Shown here one piece after another: positions 8,505-17,510 of a stretch of 64,000 nucleotides of DNA (positions within the stretch are counted from its first letter, which is position 1; each line of letters opens with the position of its first letter). Origin of the DNA: JAAFHB01 sp942493325. GTDB lineage: Bacteria; Bacteroidota; Bacteroidia; Bacteroidales; Prolixibacteraceae. Below the pieces are notes generated by a model, which was not told where the DNA came from, did no database searches, and saw nothing but the letters and a program-made list of their open reading frames with translations. Location of the stretch: positions 6,882,001 to 6,946,000 of the forward strand of contig OW818689.1 of the NCBI GenBank assembly GCA_942493325.1, read 5' to 3'. The position numbers and the translations under genes are program-made.

Positions 8505-8996
8505 ATGGTACGAAGATTTTTCATATTGATCGCATTGTTATTTGCCGGGCACAGGTTGAGCTCAGTGGAACCTGGAATAAGTAAGGTTACTGTAGTCAAC
8601 TTTGACCAGTTTGAACGATACCTTCATTTCAAAAATGACACGGTTTATCTCGTAAATTTTTGGGCAACCTGGTGTGCTCCCTGCATAGCCGAATTGCCTG
8701 CAATCAGAGATGTGGAGAAAAAATATGCGGATAAAAAGTTCAAAGTGATTTTAGTGAGCCTCGATATGCCCGGTCATCTCACCAGCCGATTGATTCCCTT
8801 TATACGTTCCAAAAAAATTACATCAGAAGTTTTTCTGCTTGATGACCCCGATCAGAATCGCTGGATTGACAAGGTGGATAAACAATGGTCGGGAGAAATT
8901 CCCTTTACGGTTATTTATGGTAAAGCTTTCCGTGATACCTACACACAATCGTTTAGTTTTAATTTGCTTGATTCAATTATTAATCTCAAAATTTAA
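8505..8996 (+). CDS. TlpA-like secreted thioredoxin-fold protein
   Basis: This 163-aa protein has an N-terminal signal peptide (about residues 1-20) and one thioredoxin fold. The active site WCAPC has Cys57 and Cys60, in the strand-helix context VNFWATWCAPC typical of the TlpA/ResA group. A cis-proline motif (GEIPFT) lies near 131-136. Such proteins reduce disulfides outside the cytoplasm (family knowledge). The C-terminus is short, giving a slightly smaller protein than a typical TlpA. The next thioredoxin-fold gene starts 5 bp after its stop, so these and the OsmC-like gene probably form one operon. Confidence 0.85.
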   Translation: MVRRFFILIALLFAGHRLSSVEPGISKVTVVNFDQFERYLHFKNDTVYLVNFWATWCAPCIAELPAIRDVEKKYADKKFKVILVSLDMPGHLTSRLIPFIRSKKITSEVFLLDDPDQNRWIDKVDKQWSGEIPFTVIYGKAFRDTYTQSFSFNLLDSIINLKI

Positions 8997-9001
8997 TCGC
9001 C

Positions 9002-9607
9002 ATGAAAAGTATTATTTCATGCTTCTTAATTTCAGTTTTTGCTGTGTCTGCTGCTTTTTCGGCCGGCTATAATATAGGCGATAAAGCAATGGACTTTAAA
9101 CTGAAAAATATTGACGGGAAAATGGTCTCCCTGAGTAATTATCCGGATGCCAGGGGTTTTGTAGTCGTATTTACGTGCAATGGATGTCCTTATGCACAGG
9201 CTTACCAGGACCGGCTTATTGAAATTGATAAAAAGTATAAACCGAAGGGATATCCCGTTGTTGCAATTAACCCGAATGATCCTGAAATAGCTCCCGCCGA
9301 TTCGTACGATAAGATGGTTTCAGTGGCCAAAAACAAAGGGTTCACATTCCCGTATCTTATTGATGAAACACAGGAGGTCTACAGAAATTATGGTGCAACC
9401 CGTACACCCCATGTTTATGTTCTTCAGAAAAAAGGAAGCGACCTGGTCGTTCAATACATTGGCACCATCGATGATAATTACCAGGATCCCAAAAAGGTTT
9501 CAACTCCTTATTTAGCCAATGCACTCGATGCACTGATTGCCGGGAAAACCCCCGAACCCTCCACCACAAAGGCTATCGGATGCGGGATCAAGGATCAAAG
9601 CAAATAA
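9002..9607 (+). CDS. Secreted thioredoxin-like (redoxin, AhpC/TSA-type) protein
   Basis: This 201-aa protein has a signal peptide (about 1-20) and an AhpC/TSA-like redoxin domain starting with YNIGDKAMDFKLKNIDGK. The motif FTCNGCPYA contains Cys59 and Cys62. This Cys-Asn-Gly-Cys-Pro motif is typical of a common Bacteroidetes family annotated as 'thioredoxin family protein' rather than of classical peroxiredoxins. A third cysteine near the C-terminus (IGCGIK) may be a resolving or metal-related residue, as in relatives. It is transcribed with the preceding TlpA-like gene, and its stop is 1 bp from the OsmC-like start. The exact substrate is unknown. Confidence 0.82.
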   Translation: MKSIISCFLISVFAVSAAFSAGYNIGDKAMDFKLKNIDGKMVSLSNYPDARGFVVVFTCNGCPYAQAYQDRLIEIDKKYKPKGYPVVAINPNDPEIAPADSYDKMVSVAKNKGFTFPYLIDETQEVYRNYGATRTPHVYVLQKKGSDLVVQYIGTIDDNYQDPKKVSTPYLANALDALIAGKTPEPSTTKAIGCGIKDQSK

Positions 9608-9608
9608 A

Positions 9609-10115
9609 ATGAATTCAGAAGAATTAAAAAATCTGCAGGCACCACTTAAGGATAAATACCGTTCAAACCCCGAATCTGCCCTTATTACATTAAAGGCCCG
9701 GGGCAAAATAGGGGAGGGTATAAGTTGCAGTGTTGAAACAGGTCGTGCCCTTGTAAAGGCAGGCTTGCATCCGGCCACCGGTGGAGACGGATTGCTTGCC
9801 TGTTCCGGCGATTTGTTACTTGAAGCATTGGTGACCTGTGCAGGTGTTACTTTGCGTGCAGTTGCAACATCCATTGGCATCGAAATAATTTCGGGCAGTG
9901 TAATTGCTGAAGGAGATATGGATTTCCGGGGTACACTAGGTGTATCTAAAGAGGTTCCTGTAGGATTTAAATCTGTTCGCTTAATCTTCCAACTCCAAAC
10001 CAATGAAGATGAAGAAAAAATTAAAACCCTTATAAAGCTTACTGAGCGGTATTGCGTTGTATACCAGACTTTAATCACACCAACTGATGTAAAGACTTTC
10101 GCAGAAAAAGTTTAA
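9609..10115 (+). CDS. OsmC-like family protein
   Basis: I place the start at the ATG at 9609, directly after the upstream stop; a longer in-frame start at 9537 would run through the previous gene. The resulting 168-aa protein has the OsmC-like features: strand ISCSVETG, and the central helix GGDGLLACSGDLLLEALVTCAGVTL carrying two cysteines. OsmC/Ohr proteins reduce organic hydroperoxides with a cysteine pair; other members of the superfamily have unclear roles. The glycine-rich GGDG run before the helix fits the YhfA/OsmC branch better than Ohr. The gene converges on the PepSY-TM genes with only 2 bp between stop codons. Confidence 0.82.
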   Translation: MNSEELKNLQAPLKDKYRSNPESALITLKARGKIGEGISCSVETGRALVKAGLHPATGGDGLLACSGDLLLEALVTCAGVTLRAVATSIGIEIISGSVIAEGDMDFRGTLGVSKEVPVGFKSVRLIFQLQTNEDEEKIKTLIKLTERYCVVYQTLITPTDVKTFAEKV

Positions 10116-10117
10116 TT

Positions 10118-10711
10118 CTAATAGATATACATATACATCATAATCCCGAAAACAATTACCGGAATAATTACAAACCACCCGTATCTGTAGCGTTTTCGTG
10201 AACGGAACCATATAATAATGCCGGTGACAGAAAATATAATCATCGCCAGTGCCGATAAATCCAGTAAAGTGCCCCAGATCACATATAACGGCCCGCCCTT
10301 GAACCCATGAATCCGGTGTAAACGGGTGCTGATTTCTCCAAATGAAATTTTCTCCCGATGGGTTATGGTGAGGCTGTCAAGATTTTTATGGACAATAATA
10401 TTGTAGGCATTTCCCGGGCGGAAAATATTGAATACAATTTCATTTTTATTGTTTCTCGTGTAATCAGTACGACCTGAGATACTGAACTGCTGTTTTATTT
10501 CATCACCGAATTTTTCCATTTGGGTGGTATCGGGTTTGAAATTCAGGTTGTAACTATGTTTTTGAATGGTTTCCTTGCCGGTAGGAAACCATGTGTGTTT
10601 GCTGATTATTAATCCGGTGATGATATAAAAAAATGCAAAAACAAAAATCAGTATACCCGCAAAAAAATGGGTTCTGCCCAAAATCTTATAGATTTTTATC
10701 CGATCAACCAT
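10118..10711 (-). CDS. PepSY-TM-like membrane protein, second of a pair
   Basis: The start is taken at the ATG at 10711; an upstream ATG at 10765 would extend 70 bp into the previous gene. The 197-aa protein has a TM helix near the N-terminus (ILIFVFAFFYIITGLI), then a periplasmic PepSY-like segment of about 100 residues. The motif RLHRIHGFKGGP and two C-terminal TM helices follow. This matches the PepSY-associated TM family, in which a TM-PepSY-TM core is linked to iron-siderophore reduction or membrane protease control (family knowledge). It overlaps the stop of the upstream partner by 16 nt, so the pair is translationally coupled. The short length and split into two genes suggest each provides part of what larger PepSY-TM proteins contain. 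Confidence 0.7.
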   Translation of the reverse strand: MVDRIKIYKILGRTHFFAGILIFVFAFFYIITGLIISKHTWFPTGKETIQKHSYNLNFKPDTTQMEKFGDEIKQQFSISGRTDYTRNNKNEIVFNIFRPGNAYNIIVHKNLDSLTITHREKISFGEISTRLHRIHGFKGGPLYVIWGTLLDLSALAMIIFSVTGIIIWFRSRKRYRYGWFVIIPVIVFGIMMYMYIY

Positions 10712-11301
10712 ACGTAGATTATAATAAGAAATGAAAAAACTCCTGAAGCGGAAATCATCAACCATTGACCTTTGTTTTTGACCGATTTTTTAAACCAAAG
10801 ATAAATGCTTGAAACAACGATTAAAAAGGCAATCAATGCAGAAACCTGGGCATACGATGCCCATAACTTCAGCATTGTATCATTCAGACCCGCAATGCTG
10901 CCGAAATGTAAAGCTTTAAGCATTCTTCCATTACCGTAATGCACCTCATTGATCTCAATTAAATCGCTCTGTCTGGTCAGATGCACCTCATATGTCCTCC
11001 CCGGGCGCTGAATTTTAAAGAAGAATCCTTTTTTGTTTTCTCTTAAATCCCATGGAGGTACATGTCCTGCAATACCGAGATTTGCGGTTACGTATCTTGC
11101 AAGCGAATCAGCCTTTAATGCAGGATCGAATTGTATATTTTTCGTGTAAGATATGGTATCGGACGGTTCGTTATTCAGAAAATTGTGCTGAAAATTTAAA
11201 ACGCTCAAGCCCACAATAAACAGGTATACTGAGCAGAACAATCCGCCATAAATGTGAAACCTGTATATGTATTTTAGGATCTGGTTTTTAGATAAGCTCA
11301 T
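10696..11301 (-). CDS. PepSY-TM-like membrane protein, first of a pair
   Basis: This 201-aa protein has a TM helix at about residues 15-37 (GGLFCSVYLFIVGLSVL). An extracytoplasmic PepSY-like section (about 50-130) contains the motif KIQRPGRTYEVHL. Two C-terminal TM helices follow after HFGSIAG. The order TM, PepSY-like, TM, TM and the motif LKALHFG match the same family as the downstream gene, to which it is paralogous. No PUL function is evident. The pair lies between the OsmC-like gene and the end of the polysaccharide locus, with 108 bp upstream that contain no obvious promoter. Confidence 0.72.
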   Translation of the reverse strand: MSLSKNQILKYIYRFHIYGGLFCSVYLFIVGLSVLNFQHNFLNNEPSDTISYTKNIQFDPALKADSLARYVTANLGIAGHVPPWDLRENKKGFFFKIQRPGRTYEVHLTRQSDLIEINEVHYGNGRMLKALHFGSIAGLNDTMLKLWASYAQVSALIAFLIVVSSIYLWFKKSVKNKGQWLMISASGVFSFLIIIYVWLIG

Positions 11302-11409
11302 TAATTCGTTTTAGATAAAGTATTTTAATTTCCGACAAACGTAACAAAATTTTCATAGCCGGATCAATAGCCGAATATTTTTTCTGAACTCAAAGGTTTT
11401 TTAAATTAA

Positions 11410-13332
11410 TTAATCCTTAAACCACGCTTCAAGCAGACGTCCAATAATCTGACTGCCACGGCTGTTGGCATGGGTACTGTCGGCCATGAACCAGCCCGGT
11501 GTTTTGCCGCTGTCCTGAATATACTTCCATACAGGGCCTGTCATATCGAAGAAGGCACATTTTTCTTCCGAGGCAACCTTAAGTAAATTGAAACGGTAAT
11601 TGTCCGTAGTCGTATCAATATCATAGTTAAACGCCTTGATTCGCTCATCACGCGAGGCACCGAAAACAGGGGTAAGCAACAGTACTTCCGTATTGGGTTT
11701 CTGAGCTCTGACCTGCCTGATCACCGATCTCACTGCCTCTGCCTCTCCATTTGAAATGCCCCCGATAACCAACAGTTCAGGCTGATGATCAAGCACATAT
11801 TCCTTAACCCGATTTTCTTTCTGGTAGTAAGTACAACCGGTTCCGCTGCGAAGTGAGGCAATCTTAATGACATTGCATTTTGGATAATCGCGCATCATCA
11901 GCAGTTCAAACGAGGAACCTGAGGTATTACCCATAATACTATCGCCCAGCAGAACCATCCGAAGCTCTGTTCCATGACGAAGCTTATTCATCGTTTTTGG
12001 AATATTCACAAAACGGCCTGCTACCGGAAGATATACCACAGGATCCATTGCGGCATATATTGCATCGATTTTTTCAAGTGTACTCATGCCAGCAAAAGCG
12101 TCTTCAATACTGCCGTTCAGCAGAAAGCCGCCTATGCGTGCGACTCCGGCTGAAGCGACCTTCAAAACCAGTTCGTGCTCTGCTTTGCGATCCAATTCCT
12201 TTGCCAGGGAGACCGGGCGCATCACTGGATTGTTTCCATTTTTTAAGGCTGGAAGCTTCCGGAATTGTGCCTTGTCAACTGAATATTCCAGATCAGCACT
12301 TTCAGGGTCTACAACATCAAGAATACCAATCTCGGATCCTCTGAATTTCAATAGCAGTGTTGCACCTCTCTGATCAGAGACAAGCAGATGACGGAACGGA
12401 ACAATGGGACTTTTTTGGCCCGGTTTCCAGTCACCCGACTTTTTAACCTGCGGATCCTCATAAGCAACAATGCGACCATTGTCATTCATTTCGGGGAACA
12501 ACGGTTTTGGGAGAACTACCTGCTGCGGGCTTTCCGGAATCGGATTAGCCATCATCAGTGCATCAACGAATTTCTCAACCGCTTCAGCATAGATTTTAGC
12601 CCCGGCATCGGTAGGATTGATTTCATCTGCAGAAAATGCCTCAAAAGTGATTTCTCCGGAGATGATCCTGTCGGCTGCATATTTGGCCAGGTTCAGACTG
12701 GGAATGCCATAGTACTCGGCTAACTGTTCACTTATTCTGATATATTCAGGAATCTTGCCCTCCTTATACGATTTAAGTATTTCGGGAGTAAGTGTATAAA
12801 TCAGCATCCGGCTATGGGTATCCCGGAAATGAGTAACCTGGCGAATCATTCCCTCAAGATTACATTTTACCTGTTCGATACTGGTATTACGGTCATCGGC
12901 AGCAAAGTCGAGGATGGCCAGGTGCCCGCTGAAGATCACTTCACCAAAAACAGGTTGTCCATGACTGCACCGGAACTGGGCGAACCAGCTTCCGCCCGGG
13001 TACATATGACGGGTCTCATTCATTCCGACATCAGGGAAACATTTTTTAAAACCTTTAACCATGACGGCCGAATAGCGAAGATTCGGATCCTTCAGACCTG
13101 TACCTGCCAGCACTGAGTTGCCAATAAAGAACAGGTATTGGTTACCGGCTTTATTATCCTTAAAAAAGTACTGGCTGTTTGGAATACCGTTGCGAACATG
13201 ATAGTAATGCTTATCCGAACTGACAGTTAAAACGTTTGCTGTGGTCCAGCCCGGCAGAAGCGTTATTCCGGTTAATCCAAGTACCGACGAACCCATAAAC
13301 CAGCGTCTGCTAAGGTTTTTTCTATTTTCCAT
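11410..13332 (-). CDS. Two-domain SGNH/GDSL hydrolase with Tat-type signal
   Basis: This 640-aa protein begins with a twin-arginine-like signal (SRRWFMG at residues 8-14, then a hydrophobic stretch). It carries two SGNH-like domains. The first has FIGNSVLAG (Ser73) and the C-terminal block DEINPTDAG, where the usual Asp-x-x-His has Asn239 instead of His, so this half may be inactive. A beta-rich middle region (about 280-410) follows. The second domain has LLGDSIMG (Ser465), the GGISNG block, and an intact ADSTHANSRG with Asp618 and His621. SGNH enzymes in glycan loci usually remove acetyl or other ester groups from sugars (family knowledge). It is the last gene of the long minus-strand PUL. 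Confidence 0.78.
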   Translation of the reverse strand: MENRKNLSRRWFMGSSVLGLTGITLLPGWTTANVLTVSSDKHYYHVRNGIPNSQYFFKDNKAGNQYLFFIGNSVLAGTGLKDPNLRYSAVMVKGFKKCFPDVGMNETRHMYPGGSWFAQFRCSHGQPVFGEVIFSGHLAILDFAADDRNTSIEQVKCNLEGMIRQVTHFRDTHSRMLIYTLTPEILKSYKEGKIPEYIRISEQLAEYYGIPSLNLAKYAADRIISGEITFEAFSADEINPTDAGAKIYAEAVEKFVDALMMANPIPESPQQVVLPKPLFPEMNDNGRIVAYEDPQVKKSGDWKPGQKSPIVPFRHLLVSDQRGATLLLKFRGSEIGILDVVDPESADLEYSVDKAQFRKLPALKNGNNPVMRPVSLAKELDRKAEHELVLKVASAGVARIGGFLLNGSIEDAFAGMSTLEKIDAIYAAMDPVVYLPVAGRFVNIPKTMNKLRHGTELRMVLLGDSIMGNTSGSSFELLMMRDYPKCNVIKIASLRSGTGCTYYQKENRVKEYVLDHQPELLVIGGISNGEAEAVRSVIRQVRAQKPNTEVLLLTPVFGASRDERIKAFNYDIDTTTDNYRFNLLKVASEEKCAFFDMTGPVWKYIQDSGKTPGWFMADSTHANSRGSQIIGRLLEAWFKD

Positions 13333-13421
13333 TGTATATTAAAATCTAAGATATGTGAGTTAAAAATTGCAAGTATTAATTTATTTATCAGTATCCGTAG
13401 TGCATCTTTCTAATTAAAAAA

Positions 13422-15374
13422 CTACCAATCCAGCCGGTTGATTTGCTTTTCAAATGTTTGCCGGAGACCATTCGCTTCAGAAATATCGACCAATGTCCCG
13501 GTTGTATTTTTTCCAATAAAGAAGGCACCTTTCCACGGAATAGTTGAAACGATATATGGATATTTCTTCAGTTCATTTTTGAGTTCTTTTTGCTGTGTAT
13601 TGCTTAGATTTGGCGGAAGTTCAAAAACATCATAGGCCTTTTTCTGCTTTACTGCCCAAACTTCGAGGAATTGCTGTAACTGCCAGTCGGCTGGATTCCG
13701 GATCTGTCCATTTCCCCAAAAACTTACTGCAGCCATCGCATTATAGGAACGCAAGACAGCCAGCTTAGGCTTTGGTTTAGGGGGTAATGCCTGGGCAAGT
13801 TTCCGGTGAAAATTGGCTGCCTGTTCCCAGCTGTCAGGTCTGACAAGGGGAAAGGTATCGCCATAACCCAGCCAGATAATGCCATCAACACCCTGATCCC
13901 ACTGTTCCTGCGCCATTCTGTCGACCTGGTCGGGCGTTACATGCTGAAGGCGGCTGTAAATATGGGCCTGCATCCATGGAATCAGCAGCCGGTTATACCT
14001 TCGGGCCAGGCCCGCACAGTAACTCATATCGCGCGGTATCGCTTCAGTATATCCGCCACCAGCAACCGGATAAGGATCGAGGTGGACAATATCGAGATGA
14101 CGCGTCAATAGTTCCTGCCCGGTTCCATCGAAGTTATTCGACAGATCGAAGATTCCCATCCGGGTCGTATTTCTGAATAACTTAAGTCCCGGAGCCGTTT
14201 TTGCAATTTCATCATGCACAAGAGCTACCAGGTTTGCAGTCTGCTGATGCAAATTGTACATCCACCAGCTGTATGATTTTTCGCCGTAAATCTCCGGAAA
14301 ACCCCAGGTACGTGGATATTCTGAATCCGTTTGTTTGCGAAATGCCTGAATTGTCGGATCACTGTATTCCCAAAGCGGATAACTAACAGCCTCGGAACCC
14401 TTCGCTTGCGAGTGACCCGTTATGTAAAAACACTCGTCACCTAACCGGGCAGCTGCGACAACATCCAAAGGGAATATTCCATCGTTGGCCTCCTTCCACC
14501 GGGTCAGTTCTTTTTGGATTGCTTTTTGGAGAGCCAAACGTGTACTTTCGGCCGCAGCACTTACATTTCCACGGCTGAAAATCCAGTATTTGTTTGTTCC
14601 ATGGTAAGGCCAGTAGACAGCAACTCCAACCTGGTCAAGCATGGCTTTATCCAGTCCGGTCAGATCGAATGTAATCCGGTACAACTTTCTTTTAGCGGTT
14701 TCGGAAGAGGGCGCCATATCGGGCGTGACACTGTCGAATTCGGGTTTGGTACCAGCAGGGGCTTCAGAAATTTCGGCATCAATTATTTTTAAATGTTGCT
14801 TCCCGTCGAATTTTCGCAAGGGAACAATAATTTCGACCTTAACGGGATCGGGCATATCGGGATAGTAATGCCCGATTGGTTCACCTTTCCCGGCATCCCC
14901 GGTACTTCCACCATTTGTTGTATAAGCAAAACCTTTGTTATAAACGGGTGGTTCAATGATTATTGTGTTTTTCCCGGGAAGAAAACTGAAAAGATGCCGG
15001 TCGATAGCTTTCCCCATGTATACGCCGCCAATCATTAAGGCGTCTGCCGGTTGCAATTTAGCATCCCTTACCAGACCAGCACTTTCCGTTATTTCACTTA
15101 GTCCAATATGATATTTGATGCCCCATTCGCGGGCCAGCCTGAGTTTTTCGCGCGCATCGGCAGCATCACGGGCACTCATGTTGATAAGTTCCACCCCGTG
15201 TGCTTTTAAATCAGCAAAATCCTTTTCATAGGATATTACTTTTTTATATGTTGTCCAAACAACGGGAAATGAGTTTTTATCCCCTGTTTTTGTTTGCGAA
15301 AACAAACTGAATGTCAGGTTAATTGCAAACAGCAAAAATGATATCTTTCTGAATCCAACTGCCTTTGGTCTCAT
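13422..15374 (-). CDS. Secreted TIM-barrel-like protein, putative glycoside hydrolase
   Basis: This 650-aa protein has a signal peptide (about 8-26). The N-terminal part has repeated strand-helix units such as HGVELINMSARDAADAR and WGIKYHIGL, typical of a TIM barrel. A beta-rich insert (about 150-260) resembles a carbohydrate-binding module. The barrel then resumes with LGDECF, HLDIVHLDPYP and the late strand VDGIIWLGYGDTFP. A C-terminal alpha/beta domain follows (about 530-650), as in GH42-like enzymes. I cannot match it to one GH family. Acidic residues in LGDEC and LDPYP are candidate catalytic sites. It begins 1 bp after the esterase stop, so it is co-transcribed with the sugar-processing genes. 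Glycosidase activity is inference. Confidence 0.55.
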   Translation of the reverse strand: MRPKAVGFRKISFLLFAINLTFSLFSQTKTGDKNSFPVVWTTYKKVISYEKDFADLKAHGVELINMSARDAADAREKLRLAREWGIKYHIGLSEITESAGLVRDAKLQPADALMIGGVYMGKAIDRHLFSFLPGKNTIIIEPPVYNKGFAYTTNGGSTGDAGKGEPIGHYYPDMPDPVKVEIIVPLRKFDGKQHLKIIDAEISEAPAGTKPEFDSVTPDMAPSSETAKRKLYRITFDLTGLDKAMLDQVGVAVYWPYHGTNKYWIFSRGNVSAAAESTRLALQKAIQKELTRWKEANDGIFPLDVVAAARLGDECFYITGHSQAKGSEAVSYPLWEYSDPTIQAFRKQTDSEYPRTWGFPEIYGEKSYSWWMYNLHQQTANLVALVHDEIAKTAPGLKLFRNTTRMGIFDLSNNFDGTGQELLTRHLDIVHLDPYPVAGGGYTEAIPRDMSYCAGLARRYNRLLIPWMQAHIYSRLQHVTPDQVDRMAQEQWDQGVDGIIWLGYGDTFPLVRPDSWEQAANFHRKLAQALPPKPKPKLAVLRSYNAMAAVSFWGNGQIRNPADWQLQQFLEVWAVKQKKAYDVFELPPNLSNTQQKELKNELKKYPYIVSTIPWKGAFFIGKNTTGTLVDISEANGLRQTFEKQINRLDW

Positions 15375-15375
15375 A

Positions 15376-16251
15376 CTACAATATATTTATCCCCTTCAAC
15401 CACAGCATCATCAATTCCTTCCACTGCTGATGGTAAAGGAAGTTTTCCTTCATACCCCAGCCGTGACCTCCCACCGGAAAAATATACATCGTTGACGGGA
15501 CTTTATTATGTTTTAGGGCCAGATAGAATGCAATACTGTTTTGTACCGGTACCCCTTTATCATCATCACTATGGAAAAGAAGGGTAGGTGGGGTCTGAGG
15601 AGTTACCTTTAAATCGTTGGAGTATAATTTGGTTAATTCTTTCGGAGGATTTTTTCCCAACAAATTATTAAATGAACCCCTGTGAGATATCGTTGTATCG
15701 GAGCTGATCACCGGGTAAAAAAGGATGGCAAAATCGGGACGTGTAATGCTGTCGGTAAAATGTGTAACCACAGTCGATGCCAGATGTCCTCCCGCAGAAA
15801 ATCCCGTTATGCCCAACTTGTTTTTATTAATATTCCATTTTACGGCATTTTCACGAACAATTCTTAGCGCTTGCTGAGCATCGCTTAACGGGACCTGGTG
15901 ATGTCCATTTGGCATCCGGTATTTAAGCACAATTGCAGCAACTCCCTGTGAATTTAACCATTGCGCAACCTGATGTCCCTCGTGAGCCATCGCCAAACCG
16001 CTGTAACCGCCGCCAGGACAAACAACAATTGCAGGAGTTGCACTTTTACTTTCGGGAAGGTAAACAAAGATTTTAGCATCCGTATCGGGTGCCACGGTCT
16101 TTCCATTTACGACTTTTGGCGTATTGGGAATTTCATTACTATTGGGCGCACCTGCGGGCCAGACCGGCAATTCGATTGGCTGCGAATACGCTTTCACCGT
16201 TAATAAAGATGCCACCATTACACTGAAAATAGTTTTATTCATAATCTTCAT
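15376..16251 (-). CDS. Secreted alpha/beta-hydrolase, acetyl-xylan-esterase-like
   Basis: I take the start at the ATG at 16251 (another in frame at 16242), because both give a signal peptide (MNKTIFSVMVASLLTVKAYS) and a longer start would run into the MFS gene. The 291-aa enzyme shows the family landmarks: oxyanion motif CPGGGYSGL, nucleophile elbow GFSAGGH (Ser152), Asp in HSDDDKGVP and His in VGGHGWGM. This is the BD-FAE/acetyl-xylan-esterase branch of the dienelactone-hydrolase-like fold, which removes acetyl groups from plant polysaccharides (family knowledge). The gene follows the MFS transporter by 8 bp and precedes the TIM-barrel gene by 1 bp. Confidence 0.85.
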   Translation of the reverse strand: MKIMNKTIFSVMVASLLTVKAYSQPIELPVWPAGAPNSNEIPNTPKVVNGKTVAPDTDAKIFVYLPESKSATPAIVVCPGGGYSGLAMAHEGHQVAQWLNSQGVAAIVLKYRMPNGHHQVPLSDAQQALRIVRENAVKWNINKNKLGITGFSAGGHLASTVVTHFTDSITRPDFAILFYPVISSDTTISHRGSFNNLLGKNPPKELTKLYSNDLKVTPQTPPTLLFHSDDDKGVPVQNSIAFYLALKHNKVPSTMYIFPVGGHGWGMKENFLYHQQWKELMMLWLKGINIL

Positions 16252-16259
16252 TTTTAATA

Positions 16260-17498
16260 TTAGGATTTGAGCTGTTGGACAATAATTTTTGCCATCCAGA
16301 TTGAAAGCAGCTGGCCGATAGCGATAGCGAGCAAAGCATATTTCAGCGCAAAATCTTCGGATATCAGCACTGAGATAAGTATGAACATCCCGCAACCGAT
16401 CAGCCTTCCGGCAAAGAGGCCCCATTCATGATTCAAAATATAGGCGAATTTGTTCCGGTTTTCAATCCCGGCCACTTTATCGATCACACCCAGAAGGATT
16501 GGAAAATAGGCGACATCGAGCAGGGGCCTGGCAATAGTAATACACATCATAAACAGAATAACACCAACCCCGGAAAATAAAACGGAATTGATAAGAAATC
16601 CGGTTGTGAAAATCCCCAGCCCTATTGTGAAAATCAACAGCCGGTGCTGTGGTTTTGCAGTCCTTCCGATCAGGTAAAGAACGATTGCGGATACTATGGC
16701 AGCGACCGACTGCAAGGTTCCCAATGTTCCTTCCTTGCCAAGTAGTCTCATAATCAGCATAATCGGTGCAGTGACTATGGCTCCCTGTGCCAGTCCTTTT
16801 AAGAGGGCCATTCCCAGCATCTTCCACCACAAAGGTGCAAAATGAAAGAATATGAACGGTTCGCGTTTCGGATTTTCAAATGTACCACGATGGACCAGTA
16901 TTGATGAAAATATGGTCAGTAAAAATACGATTCCGGTGAGCATATAATAGGCGAGATTCGCATTTCCACTCATTAAAAATCCTTTGTCGGACAGTGCAAT
17001 AAAATTGCCAGCGAGAAAGGGTACCACTACGAAAGTCAGGGTGTAGAAAAAGGTCTCCATGCTGAAGTAGTAGTTCCTGTTGGCATCGGTTGTGGTCGAC
17101 AGGGAAAGGAAATCGCGGTTTGCCCAGAAGAAGCCATACGATAATCCCATGATCAGTCCGGCAACGATAATTCCCGGAAGATCAATGCGATCGATCATCA
17201 TCATAGCCGTCATGGATACACCGCTTAGCAACATGCCCAGGGAATAGAGACGGGCAATTCGTATATATTTAAGCAATAGTCCGTTTATCAGGAAGGTGAG
17301 TGGTATCCCGGCATACAGTGCCAGTTGGTACGACATCACCCAGGTTGTATTGGCGGTTGAACGCATAATATAAGCTCCTACAAACATTTCGATGATCGGC
17401 AATACCAACGCATAAATCAGGTTGGTCATCAACAACAGCCGCATATTGCGCGGGTGCGATTTATAGAAATCGTACTCTCTTTTTATTTTCTTAAACAT
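16260..17498 (-). CDS. MFS transporter of the PUL
   Basis: This 412-aa protein has about 12 hydrophobic helices in two groups of six. A cytoplasmic N-terminal basic stretch and the charged motif WANRDFLSLS lie after helix 4, as in the MFS family. It is next to a GH130-type enzyme, separated by 12 bp, and 8 bp before an esterase. This arrangement recurs in Bacteroidetes loci that import an oligosaccharide and cleave it in the cytoplasm. The substrate is therefore inferred to be a short sugar that the GH130-type enzyme acts on. No substrate residues can be read from sequence. Confidence 0.82.
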   Translation of the reverse strand: MFKKIKREYDFYKSHPRNMRLLLMTNLIYALVLPIIEMFVGAYIMRSTANTTWVMSYQLALYAGIPLTFLINGLLLKYIRIARLYSLGMLLSGVSMTAMMMIDRIDLPGIIVAGLIMGLSYGFFWANRDFLSLSTTTDANRNYYFSMETFFYTLTFVVVPFLAGNFIALSDKGFLMSGNANLAYYMLTGIVFLLTIFSSILVHRGTFENPKREPFIFFHFAPLWWKMLGMALLKGLAQGAIVTAPIMLIMRLLGKEGTLGTLQSVAAIVSAIVLYLIGRTAKPQHRLLIFTIGLGIFTTGFLINSVLFSGVGVILFMMCITIARPLLDVAYFPILLGVIDKVAGIENRNKFAYILNHEWGLFAGRLIGCGMFILISVLISEDFALKYALLAIAIGQLLSIWMAKIIVQQLKS

Positions 17499-17510
17499 TG
17501 TTATCCGTTC

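Noticed and set aside
8505..8996. DsbA-type disulfide oxidase
   Set aside because: The active site is WCAPC with a TlpA/ResA-type fold and lacks the DsbA helical insertion.
9537..9608. Earlier in-frame start for the OsmC-like gene
   Set aside because: It lies inside the redoxin gene and reads Pro/Arg-rich; the ATG at 9609 follows the upstream stop directly.
10712..10765. Earlier ATG at 10765 for the second PepSY-TM gene
   Set aside because: It would extend 70 bp into the upstream gene and adds residues unlike the TM-first pattern; the ATG at 10711 gives a normal N-terminus.
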